A stretch of DNA of 5,123 nucleotides from Acidobacteriaceae bacterium (GTDB lineage Bacteria; Acidobacteriota; Terriglobia; Terriglobales; SbA1). The stretch lies in the NCBI GenBank assembly GCA_019237515.1, contig JAFAGX010000646.1, forward strand, positions 1 to 5,123. Reading direction: 5' to 3'. Shown piece after piece: positions 1 to 5,080 of the stretch. The notes under the pieces were generated by a model, which saw only the letters and a program-made list of their open reading frames with translations, did not search any database and was not told the origin of the DNA. Position numbers and translations under genes: made by a program. Numbering within the stretch: the first letter of the stretch is position 1; every line of letters begins with the position of its first letter.

Positions 1-1
1 G

Positions 2-667
2 GTCGCAACCGTTGTTTTCAGCTTTTTATGTGTGCTACTCGCGGGGAACCTATGCATTGCATTCAACGACAATCGGGTAACCCCGCAGCGGAATTATTCC
101 GCTGACGATTTCGACTGGCGCGACATGGTTCCGCAACTTGCGGCAGCAGCAGCTCTACCCGGAGAGCAAGCCATTAAGGCGGTACTCGAGAATTCCACTG
201 TGCTTCGCATCTATGAAGTGGACGAGATTCGCACCGAGTGCCATTTTCAATTGAGCGCATGCGCGAAGATCGTGGACCGTTCTGAGTTGAACCAGGAAGT
301 GACCCGGCGCATTGACGAAATCGTGCAGGAAGGGATGTTTCATAAACACAAATCGGCCGTTGTCGATTACCAAATGACGCACGGCCCATTTCCATTCTCG
401 GAAATTGCAGCTGTGAGGAGTGATAGCAAGCCGGAGGCGTACGTCATGCTTCAACTTGCGGACCACAGTTACACCGCCGCGCAGTTGCAAGCCAAGTACG
501 GCCCTCCGGTTGATACAAATATTTTTCAGTGGTACAGCGTTTTCAAATACCGGGTCGACAACCGTGATTACCGCAGTGACGCGGTTTTCGAAGTTGATCC
601 TACCGATGGAGCCGTGCTCAAAATCGCGATCAGCTTGAAGATGAAGAAGTCCAAACAACCGCAGTAG
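2..667 (+). CDS. Hypothetical secreted or membrane-anchored protein, 5' end cut by window edge
   Basis: I do not recognise this family. The frame is open to the first bases of the window. The residues before the GTG at 32 (ATVVFSFLCVLL) continue straight into LAGNLCIAF, so together they form one hydrophobic segment typical of a signal peptide or N-terminal membrane anchor. The GTG at 32 would cut that segment in half and has no Shine-Dalgarno site, so the true start is most likely upstream of the window. About 221 residues are visible. After the hydrophobic segment the protein is soluble: an Ala/Leu-rich stretch, a region with two Cys (near TECHF and SACAK), and a C-terminal part of predicted beta character with aromatic and charged residues (YGPPVD, FQWYSVFKYRV, FEVDPTDG), ending in a Lys-rich tail. 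The LxxxC in the hydrophobic region does not fit a lipobox, because Leu precedes Cys. It is probably exported; the function is unknown. The stop is TAG at 665-667, with no clear terminator after it. Confidence 0.6.
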   Translation, partial: VATVVFSFLCVLLAGNLCIAFNDNRVTPQRNYSADDFDWRDMVPQLAAAAALPGEQAIKAVLENSTVLRIYEVDEIRTECHFQLSACAKIVDRSELNQEVTRRIDEIVQEGMFHKHKSAVVDYQMTHGPFPFSEIAAVRSDSKPEAYVMLQLADHSYTAAQLQAKYGPPVDTNIFQWYSVFKYRVDNRDYRSDAVFEVDPTDGAVLKIAISLKMKKSKQPQ

Positions 668-813
668 GTATTACGCAGGGTTATCCAATACGACACCCTA
701 CACCGTTTCGAATATCGAATTGCATCTTGCGCTGACCGCGCCTTTCGCATAACATTTGTATAGCCCTACCCCTCCGATCGCGCCCCTTCGACGTTAGTTT
801 TCGAGGTGCAGTT

Positions 814-939
814 ATGTACCATAAGCGGCGCTCCTCTTCGCTCGATGAGGCCACCAAACTGATCTTTGTTGGCGGGTTGGCGATTGCGCTTTTGCTTGTT
901 TGGGCAGTCGTTGCTTTTTCAAATTCATTGGCGCGATAG
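814..939 (+). CDS. Small single-span membrane protein (41 aa)
   Basis: This short frame starts at ATG 814 behind a GAGGTG ribosome binding site (803-808, 5 nt spacing) and ends at TAG 937-939. The 41 residues begin with a basic head (MYHKRRSSS), followed by a short acidic/polar link (DEATK) and one strongly hydrophobic helix of about 20 residues (roughly 16-35, LIFVGGLAIALLLVWAVVAF), then a short polar tail ending in Arg. The positive-inside rule predicts the N-terminus in the cytoplasm. No catalytic motif is present and I do not recognise a named family; it could be a regulatory or structural small membrane protein. It stands alone between the upstream hypothetical gene and the cold-shock promoter, and no convincing promoter is visible in the 146 bases before it. 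An opposite-strand frame covers the same stretch but starts with TTG and lacks a binding site, so this is the better call. Confidence 0.55.
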   Translation: MYHKRRSSSLDEATKLIFVGGLAIALLLVWAVVAFSNSLAR

Positions 940-1178
940 CGGCAGGACGTGGCGCGGTCGCCACCGAGTTGGCAGTTTCCTTTCCTCCATGCGGACAACT
1001 TTTCACTAAGACCATATCTTGTCGCAATCTGAGAAGCCCAAAGTTTTGTGCAGAGAATGCAATATAATCAGAAACTTACAGGCTCTTTGTGCGAACGTTA
1101 TCATTCGCCGCTGACATGATTGCCTTCCTGCCTGCCGACCGATTGCGGTGTAAGTTGTTTCATTGGCGCAAATTCCTC
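940..1178. other. Non-coding stretch between small membrane gene and cold-shock promoter
   Basis: I find no supported gene here on either strand. Open frames on the minus strand lack ribosome binding sites and have unlikely composition. A perfect TATAAT lies at 1063-1068 on the plus strand, but nothing resembling TTGACA sits 16-18 bases before it, so it is only a weak alternative promoter for the cold-shock gene. No clear terminator hairpin follows the small membrane gene. Confidence 0.4.
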
Positions 1179-1206
1179 TTGTCAGAACGTAAGTAGATGG
1201 TATTAT
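1179..1206 (+). promoter_or_regulatory. Sigma-70-type extended -10 promoter for the cold-shock gene
   Basis: TTGTCA at 1179-1184 (5 of 6 bases of TTGACA) is followed after 16 bases by TATTAT at 1201-1206 (5 of 6 of TATAAT). TGG directly before the -10 box (1198-1200) makes it an extended -10 element. Transcription would start near 1212-1214, about 258 bases upstream of the cold-shock start codon and right at the foot of the first leader hairpin. This is the best promoter-like sequence I see upstream of that gene. It is a sequence match only, not proof of activity. Confidence 0.5.
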
Positions 1207-1212
1207 CTTGTG

Positions 1213-1470
1213 CTCGTTGCCACATTTTATGGGCAACGATGTTTTCGTTTGGGTTGATGTTTGTGCTTTGTAGTCGCAACTCGCGCCACCACGACAGGCT
1301 CCTGAGCTTCGCGCCCGCTTCAACCAGAGGTGCGAAACCCAGGGGTCTTTCTTGTTTCGCGGGGAAGCGGAAACGGGTGTAGTCCACGTCTTCGGAGGGG
1401 GTCGTACGAAGGTGCGCGATACGAGGGACGTGGGATTTCAATTCATAGCAGAGGCGAAAGGAGTTTTTCT
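1213..1470 (+). promoter_or_regulatory. Long structured 5' leader of the cold-shock mRNA (predicted)
   Basis: The stretch between the predicted start of transcription and the cold-shock start codon contains three clear inverted repeats. Hairpin 1: 8 bp, TCGTTGCC 1214-1221 with GGCAACGA 1232-1239, loop 10. Hairpin 2: 7 bp, GCGAAAC 1332-1338 with GTTTCGC 1354-1360, loop 15. Hairpin 3: outer stem CCACGTC 1384-1390 with GACGTGG 1427-1433, plus inner stem TCGTA 1402-1406 with TACGA 1420-1424. The Shine-Dalgarno site follows at 1457-1463. Long folded leaders that change shape with temperature are known for enterobacterial cspA-type genes. That this one acts likewise is inference; I see no E. coli-type cold box. 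Confidence 0.4.
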
Positions 1471-1674
1471 GTGAGAGAGAAAGGGACAGTGAAGTGGTTT
1501 AACGGGGCTAAAGGATACGGCTTTATCCAGCGGTCCACAGGGGAGGATGTTTTCGTTCATTTCTCCGCGATCCAGGAAAACGGTTATCGTACCTTGAACG
1601 AAGGTGAAACCGTGGAGTTTGATTTGTTGAAAGGACCGAAAGGCTTCCAGGCAGCAAATGTAGTTCGTGCCTAG
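1471..1674 (+). CDS. Cold-shock domain protein (CspA family)
   Basis: This 67-residue protein is a complete single cold-shock domain: a five-stranded OB fold that binds single-stranded RNA and DNA in the cytoplasm and acts as an RNA chaperone. The family start GTVKWFN is at residues 5-11, RNP1 is KGYGFI (14-19) and RNP2 is VFVHF (27-31). The aromatic surface residues W9, F10, Y16, F18, F28, H30 and F31 are present, as is the usual ending [10 protein letters not shown]. The length matches the family. I chose GTG 1471 because AAAGGAG (1457-1463) sits 7 bases upstream and the protein then begins as cold-shock proteins do. The same frame stays open upstream to 1330, but no start there has a binding site. 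The gene is monocistronic, with its own promoter and a strong hairpin terminator 22 bases after the stop. Cold induction is possible but not shown by sequence; many paralogues are constitutive or stress-induced. Confidence 0.95.
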   Translation: MREKGTVKWFNGAKGYGFIQRSTGEDVFVHFSAIQENGYRTLNEGETVEFDLLKGPKGFQAANVVRA

Positions 1675-1696
1675 CCCTGTACGCCAGATTGATACG

Positions 1697-1724
1697 AAAC
1701 CCTCTCAGCGCACTGAGAGGGTTT
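1697..1724. terminator. Hairpin terminator between convergent genes
   Basis: A perfect 12-bp stem (AAACCCTCTCAG 1697-1708 with CTGAGAGGGTTT 1713-1724) closes on a CGCA loop. On the plus strand it is followed by a T-rich run (TTTATTGTTT), giving a good rho-independent terminator for the cold-shock gene. It also lies 5 bases beyond the stop of the leftward zinc-finger gene, so it probably serves both. The minus-strand T-tract is poorer, only the TTT of the stem, so termination of the leftward transcript may be weaker. Confidence 0.85.
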
Positions 1725-1729
1725 ATTGT

Positions 1730-2026
1730 TTAGCCCGAAAGCGGCACGAAGTTCCTGCCGCGGACCTCACCGGGCATGAACTGGTCGACGTAGCACCACA
1801 CCCAATATTCTCCCGGCTCAATTGAACGCATTAGCGGATGATGCTCCTGGCGGAAGTGTTTCGTAGCATGCTTGTTTTTGGATGAGTCGCAGCATCCCAC
1901 ATGACCGCATTCCAGGCACATGCGAAGATGCACCCAGCTGTCGCCAATCTTCACGCAATCTTCGCAGACATGTGTGTTGGTGCTGGTCATTTTTATCTGA
2001 TTGAGATGATCACATTTATCTGCCAT
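1730..2026 (-). CDS. UBP-type zinc-finger protein
   Basis: This 98-residue protein is almost entirely one ZnF-UBP domain, the fold that in eukaryotic deubiquitinases and HDAC6 binds the free C-terminus of ubiquitin. Likely zinc ligands are visible in order: C5 and H7 (CDH), C21-x2-C24, C37-x2-C40, C45, and histidines among H53, H57, H62 and H63. The aromatic block YWVWCY (74-79) follows. There is no signal peptide or membrane segment, so it should be cytoplasmic. Start ATG 2026 has AGGAGG 7 bases upstream (plus-strand 2034-2039). It lies 130 bases downstream of dps on the same strand and may be read from the dps promoter. Bacteria of this kind generally lack ubiquitin, so the ligand is unknown; binding a small protein's or peptide's C-terminus is a guess from the fold. 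The gene is complete and ends just before the shared terminator. Confidence 0.88.
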   Translation of the reverse strand: MADKCDHLNQIKMTSTNTHVCEDCVKIGDSWVHLRMCLECGHVGCCDSSKNKHATKHFRQEHHPLMRSIEPGEYWVWCYVDQFMPGEVRGRNFVPLSG

Positions 2027-2156
2027 TTAAATACCTCCTGACGCATTGACAAGGTCAACGCTCAGCGACGGAAATGTCGGTAGCTATAGATGAAAGCCGC
2101 CACGTCGGTCCACACGCCCGATGACTCGGCGATGGGACATCATTCCGACTGTGAAC

Positions 2157-2780
2157 TCAGGCCGAGCGTCTGCTCTCGCCTGGATCTACAGCTTTCACCA
2201 GCGGCATGTTTACCAGATGTTCGCTGATAAACCAGACTTGCAGTTCATTGCGACGCAGAACCTCGCTTACCACGAGATCGTTGGTCCCCTCATCGCCCAG
2301 TTCAGAAGCGCGCTCTGCCAGCTTGCGAGTCTGGCGAATAATGATCTGGTGCGCATCTAGAAGGCGCGACAACTGAACCGGAACTTCTTCACGTCCGCGG
2401 GGTGGGCGTTCAATCTGAGTTGTCTCAGCCACATCCGGCGCCATCGCAATGCTAATGCCTCCGAGCAACTGAATTCGTTCGGCAATGGAGTCGACGAGTT
2501 CGACCTGTTCGTCAAAATGCTTGTCGAACAGTAGGTGAAGTTGATAAAAGGTGGGGCCAGCTACCTGCCAGTGAGACTTCTTGTATAAATCCCGCAATGT
2601 CATTGTGTCAGCGAGCAGTTGGTTCAGCTGTTCGGTCATCTCCAGCCGGACCGGTTCTTCCAGTTCGAGCGGCAGCATGTGGCTTACAGTTCCGTAAGCC
2701 TGGATTTCGCCAGCACGCTGATGCAGTCGGGGTTGAGCATTGATTCTTGATGTGGTCGCGTCGGGCTGCTTTTTCGGCAT
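2157..2780 (-). CDS. dps: Dps family ferritin-like DNA-protection protein
   Basis: The 207-residue protein is a Dps-type miniferritin, which oxidises Fe(II) with hydrogen peroxide, stores iron in a dodecameric shell and often binds DNA in stressed or stationary cells. The inter-subunit ferroxidase residues are all present with the spacing of E. coli Dps: H70, H82, D86, D97 and E101, in the block KSHWQVAGPTFYQLHLLFD followed by VDSIAERIQLLGG. The four-helix core spans about 48-200. An N-terminal arm of about 45 residues rich in Lys, Arg and Gln precedes it, longer than in classical Dps and a candidate DNA-binding arm. Start ATG 2780 is supported by the purine-rich AGGAGGGAAGGAA directly upstream (plus-strand 2785-2797). 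The zinc-finger gene follows on the same strand. Divergent from the phosphatidyltransferase gene, it must be driven from the 281-base region between them, where I found no clear promoter. Peroxide or stationary-phase control would be usual for the family. Confidence 0.93.
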   Translation of the reverse strand: MPKKQPDATTSRINAQPRLHQRAGEIQAYGTVSHMLPLELEEPVRLEMTEQLNQLLADTMTLRDLYKKSHWQVAGPTFYQLHLLFDKHFDEQVELVDSIAERIQLLGGISIAMAPDVAETTQIERPPRGREEVPVQLSRLLDAHQIIIRQTRKLAERASELGDEGTNDLVVSEVLRRNELQVWFISEHLVNMPLVKAVDPGESRRSA

Positions 2781-3061
2781 CGGATTCCTTCCCTCCTGAG
2801 CATAGATGATTCTCGGTGTGGCTGCGATGGTTCAGAATTTGTTATGTCCATTGAAGGCCCCTCACAACCTCCTTCGGCCATCCCTCCTCTGAACTGTGTC
2901 TTGTTCGATATGGTCAGAATGAATGACCTGCTGCTGGTATTCGCGGTTACATTGCAGCCTGGATTCGCGTTTGCCGTTCGCTGTAATCTCAGCTTCAGTG
3001 TTTATTTACGCGACCATGCATTACATGGTGATAAGAATATCCAAAATTGCAGGAGGAGTTG
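2781..3061. promoter_or_regulatory. Divergent intergenic region between dps and the phosphatidyltransferase gene
   Basis: This non-coding region must hold the promoters for both flanking genes. I could not identify a -35/-10 pair with good matches and spacing on either strand. Its main visible element is the inverted repeat at 3013-3029. Two short open frames cross it, one on each strand; neither has a properly placed ribosome binding site, and one runs into the dps coding region. Confidence 0.5.
3013..3029. repeat. Inverted repeat ACCATG-N5-CATGGT, possible operator
   Basis: A perfect 6-bp inverted repeat (3013-3018 and 3024-3029) with spacer CATTA lies 21 bases before the Shine-Dalgarno site of the phosphatidyltransferase gene. 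The dyad and 5-bp spacer give half-sites spaced 11 bp apart centre to centre, about one helical turn, which suits binding by a dimeric regulator. It could equally be a small hairpin in the mRNA leader. No known operator matches it to my knowledge. Confidence 0.3.
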
Positions 3062-3769
3062 ATGGCTGGAGGAATTAAACCTGTGTCGAACTACGGCGAC
3101 GAAATCTCGTTTGCGCCCGCCGCTCGCATTCAACAAAGCATCGTCTCCGGGCCGGAACAGCGGATTATGATTTGGCTGGCGCGGCACACTCCTTCCGGTA
3201 TCAACTCGGATCATCTGACGGCCTTGGGTTTTATCTCTCAATGCCTCGCCGGGGTTTGTTATGCAGTAGCGAGGTTTCACCCGTATGCGTTGATTCTGGG
3301 CATAGTCTTTCTGGGCCTCAACTGGCTTGGAGACAGTCTCGATGGAAATTTGGCTAGATTTCGCAACCGACAGCGGCCCCGGTACGGGTTCTATGTTGAC
3401 CACATCACGGGCACGGTGGGGGCATTCTTCCTCATGGGAGGCATGGCTCTTTCTGGGTACGTGCATCCGGAGATCGCCATCGGGATGCTGGTTGCATTTC
3501 TAATGCTTTCGATTGAGTCATACCTGGCCACCTACACGATTGGCAAGTTTCAGCTCTCGTATTGGAAGTTTGGGCCGACGGAAATTCGCATTCTGTTAGC
3601 GATCGGCAATGTGGCTCTGCTGGCTCATCCCACGATACGGATTGCTGGCCATCGCATGTTGCTCTTCGACTTTGGCGGGATTATCGCGATTGCGGGTATG
3701 GGTGTCATGCTAGTGATTTCAGCAATTCGTCACACCGTACAACTCTACAGGCAAGAGGCTGTTTTGTGA
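3062..3769 (+). CDS. CDP-alcohol phosphatidyltransferase family membrane protein with altered motif
   Basis: The 235-residue integral membrane protein carries the family signature in a short loop after the second hydrophobic segment: D91-x2-D94-G95-x2-A98-R99, then G109-x3-D113. Enzymes of this family transfer a phospho-alcohol group from a CDP-linked donor to an alcohol in phospholipid synthesis, binding Mg2+ through these aspartates. The fourth motif aspartate, expected at 117 and thought to be the catalytic base, is Gly (VDHITG), so activity is uncertain. Hydrophobic segments lie near 52-70, 75-90, 115-133, 136-160, 174-192 and 202-222. I chose ATG 3062 because AGGAGGAG (3051-3058) lies just before it; an in-frame TTG at 3047 would lie upstream of that site. 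The acceptor substrate cannot be told from sequence. The stop overlaps the next gene's start by 4 bases, so the two proteins are probably made together. Confidence 0.85.
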   Translation: MAGGIKPVSNYGDEISFAPAARIQQSIVSGPEQRIMIWLARHTPSGINSDHLTALGFISQCLAGVCYAVARFHPYALILGIVFLGLNWLGDSLDGNLARFRNRQRPRYGFYVDHITGTVGAFFLMGGMALSGYVHPEIAIGMLVAFLMLSIESYLATYTIGKFQLSYWKFGPTEIRILLAIGNVALLAHPTIRIAGHRMLLFDFGGIIAIAGMGVMLVISAIRHTVQLYRQEAVL

Positions 3770-4275
3770 GAGCGCCGGATCTTTGCGAGTGGCAACACAG
3801 GATGTTGAAGTTTTCTGCAGTGGGGGCGGTTGGCATTGCAGTTCAGTTCATCGTTCTTTTCGGGCTCGTGAAGTTGCACATTGATTACCTGATCGCGACA
3901 GCGATGGCAGTGGAATCCGCCATTGTCCACAATTTTTTATGGCATCAGCAATTCACCTGGAGTGACCGTGACGGAAAGCACTGGCCAGTGATGGTCAAAC
4001 GTCTTTTCCGATTCCATCTAAGTAACGGCGTGATCTCGCTGACGGGTAATCTACTGATGATGAGGTTACTAGTCGGCGTTTTGGGTTTTTCGGTCGTGAT
4101 CGCCAATGGATTCGCGATACTTGCGTGCTCCGGCGCCAATTTCATGGTGAGTGATTGCTGGGTATTCTCACCAGGACGGAATCAAGTTCTCGGAAGTGTG
4201 GGTTTCAATACGAGTCAAGCCGGCTTAGAACGATCACGCATCAACACTAACGTGCGCTCAGCGAAAGGAACATAG
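3766..4275 (+). CDS. GtrA-like four-helix membrane protein
   Basis: The 169-residue protein fits the GtrA-like family of small four-helix membrane proteins, linked to moving or handling polyprenyl-phosphate-linked sugars in O-antigen, teichoic acid or arabinogalactan modification. Helices lie near 14-36, 39-58, 82-104 and 106-127. Family marks are KFSAVGAVG at the first helix, the HNFLWHQQFTW segment (55-65) after the second, and ANFMVSDCWVF (124-134) at the end. GTG 3766 is chosen because it overlaps the preceding stop as GTGA and has AAGAGG 7 bases upstream; the same frame stays open much further upstream, inside the phosphatidyltransferase gene, but that part is not GtrA-like. Residues 139-169 go beyond the usual end of the family and are polar. 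Most of that tail is encoded antisense to the C-terminus of the convergent regulator gene. With its partner it suggests envelope lipid or glycan work; the substrate is unknown. Confidence 0.85.
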   Translation: MRAPDLCEWQHRMLKFSAVGAVGIAVQFIVLFGLVKLHIDYLIATAMAVESAIVHNFLWHQQFTWSDRDGKHWPVMVKRLFRFHLSNGVISLTGNLLMMRLLVGVLGFSVVIANGFAILACSGANFMVSDCWVFSPGRNQVLGSVGFNTSQAGLERSRINTNVRSAKGT

Positions 4276-5042
4276 ACAAGCCCGGCGGTCGCGGCCAGAG
4301 AAAGTCCGATTCCGATACGGGGAGCAAGCAGGAACGGCGACAGTGCCCAAAGCTCATCCAGGATGAATGTCGGGATGAACATGGGCAGGAATTTTCGGCT
4401 GAGATCTTTTACATCGAATGAAACATAAGAGAGTAGATAGAGCCGCAATGGAATTCCGACGGCGGCCGACACCACCAGAACAATCGTGACCCAGTCTGCG
4501 CTGCCGAACTTGCCATCGAGCAGTTCTTGAATGGCAGAAAGGCGAGCCAGAGCAGTGATGTAGAAGCTGAGATACATAAGCTGGATCAGAACAAAAAGGA
4601 TCCGTACTGGCCCAGAGGGCATGAACGGTAACTCGTCGGGGTGAGTGAGGAACGAGGTCGAGATAGCAGCCGGTGATTTAGCAACGGAAGGCGGAGTCTC
4701 CGCTCCTCCGCTCAGAGCTTCTACAGGTGCGAGAAATCGATAGCCTCGTTTTGCGAGGGTTTCAATGTAACGAGGGCTGGTAGCCGAATCTCCCAGAGCC
4801 TCGCGGAGTTTGTTGATGATGGTGTTGAGGCTGTGGTCGAAATCGACGAATGTGTCAGATTTCCAAAGTGTCTTGCGCAATTCGTCGCGGCTGATGAGTT
4901 GGCCTGGCCGTTCCAGCATGATGAGTAATACCTGGAAAGGCTGCTCCTGCAGTTTCAGACGAATACCCGATTTGCGCAATTCTCCCGCGACAACATCAAG
5001 CTCGAAAACTCCAAACCGGAAGCTTTTGGCTGCGCTGGGCAT
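4215..5042 (-). CDS. Membrane-bound winged-helix transcriptional regulator (CadC/ToxR-like layout)
   Basis: The 275-residue protein joins an OmpR/PhoB-type winged helix (about 8-106) to a membrane part. The DNA-binding half is complete: FRFGVFELD start, LQEQPFQVLLIMLERPGQLISRDEL, then the recognition helix region FDHSLNTIINKLREALGD (68-85) and the wing RYIETLAKRGYRF (91-103). A Pro/Ser/Ala-rich linker (109-144) follows, then about four hydrophobic segments (146-167, 184-207, 218-239, 243-262) and a short basic tail. There is no receiver domain, so it is a one-component regulator that would sense something in or across the membrane while bound to DNA. CadC and ToxR have one span and a periplasmic domain; this one has several spans and almost no exposed domain. 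ATG 5042 is the only reasonable start, since a stop codon lies three codons upstream, yet it lacks a well-placed Shine-Dalgarno site. Its target genes are unknown. Confidence 0.87.
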   Translation of the reverse strand: MPSAAKSFRFGVFELDVVAGELRKSGIRLKLQEQPFQVLLIMLERPGQLISRDELRKTLWKSDTFVDFDHSLNTIINKLREALGDSATSPRYIETLAKRGYRFLAPVEALSGGAETPPSVAKSPAAISTSFLTHPDELPFMPSGPVRILFVLIQLMYLSFYITALARLSAIQELLDGKFGSADWVTIVLVVSAAVGIPLRLYLLSYVSFDVKDLSRKFLPMFIPTFILDELWALSPFLLAPRIGIGLSLAATAGLVYVPFAERTLVLMRDRSKPA

Positions 5043-5050
5043 GGCTTGTC

Positions 5051-5080
5051 ATCATAACGGCTCCCAAAAGCAACATTCAA
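5051..5080 (-). promoter_or_regulatory. Candidate promoter of the membrane regulator, possibly giving a leaderless mRNA
   Basis: Read leftwards, TTGAAT (plus-strand 5075-5080; 4 of 6 bases of TTGACA) is followed after 18 bases by TATGAT (5051-5056; 5 of 6 of TATAAT). Transcription would begin around 5043-5045, almost on the ATG at 5042. This would explain why the gene has no well-spaced Shine-Dalgarno site. It is a weak to moderate match; a promoter beyond the window cannot be excluded. Confidence 0.3.

Noticed and set aside
28..34. Start of the first gene at ATG 28 or GTG 32
   Set aside because: ATG 28 is out of frame; GTG 32 splits the hydrophobic segment and has no binding site, so the gene most likely begins before the window.
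681..998. 105-codon minus-strand frame opposite the small membrane gene
   Set aside because: TTG start without a binding site and composition unlike a folded protein; the plus-strand small membrane frame fits better.
1063..1068. Perfect TATAAT upstream of the cold-shock gene
   Set aside because: No -35-like box 16-18 bases before it and no extended -10 TG in place; the 1179-1206 promoter is better.
1006..1441. Overlapping minus-strand open frames (about 93-105 codons) and a plus-strand frame at 1197-1382 across the cold-shock leader
   Set aside because: No ribosome binding sites, low-complexity or odd composition, mutual overlap, and they cover the predicted promoter and hairpins.
1330..1470. 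N-terminal extension of the cold-shock protein in the same frame
   Set aside because: GTG 1471 has an ideal Shine-Dalgarno site and gives the standard family start; the upstream codons are Arg/Gly-rich and match the hairpin region.
2046..2051. Perfect TTGACA on the plus strand in the dps/zinc-finger gap
   Set aside because: No -10 box at the right distance and no plus-strand gene follows.
2083..2112. Possible minus-strand promoter TGGACC-18-TATAGC before the zinc-finger gene
   Set aside because: Only 4 of 6 bases match in each box; too weak to call.
2684..2881. 65-codon minus-strand frame upstream of and overlapping dps
   Set aside because: The AGGAGG before its first ATG is only one base away, the product is low-complexity, and it overlaps the well-supported dps start.
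2844..3062. 72-codon plus-strand frame with a hydrophobic stretch in the divergent region
   Set aside because: No binding site at any ATG and it runs through the probable control region.
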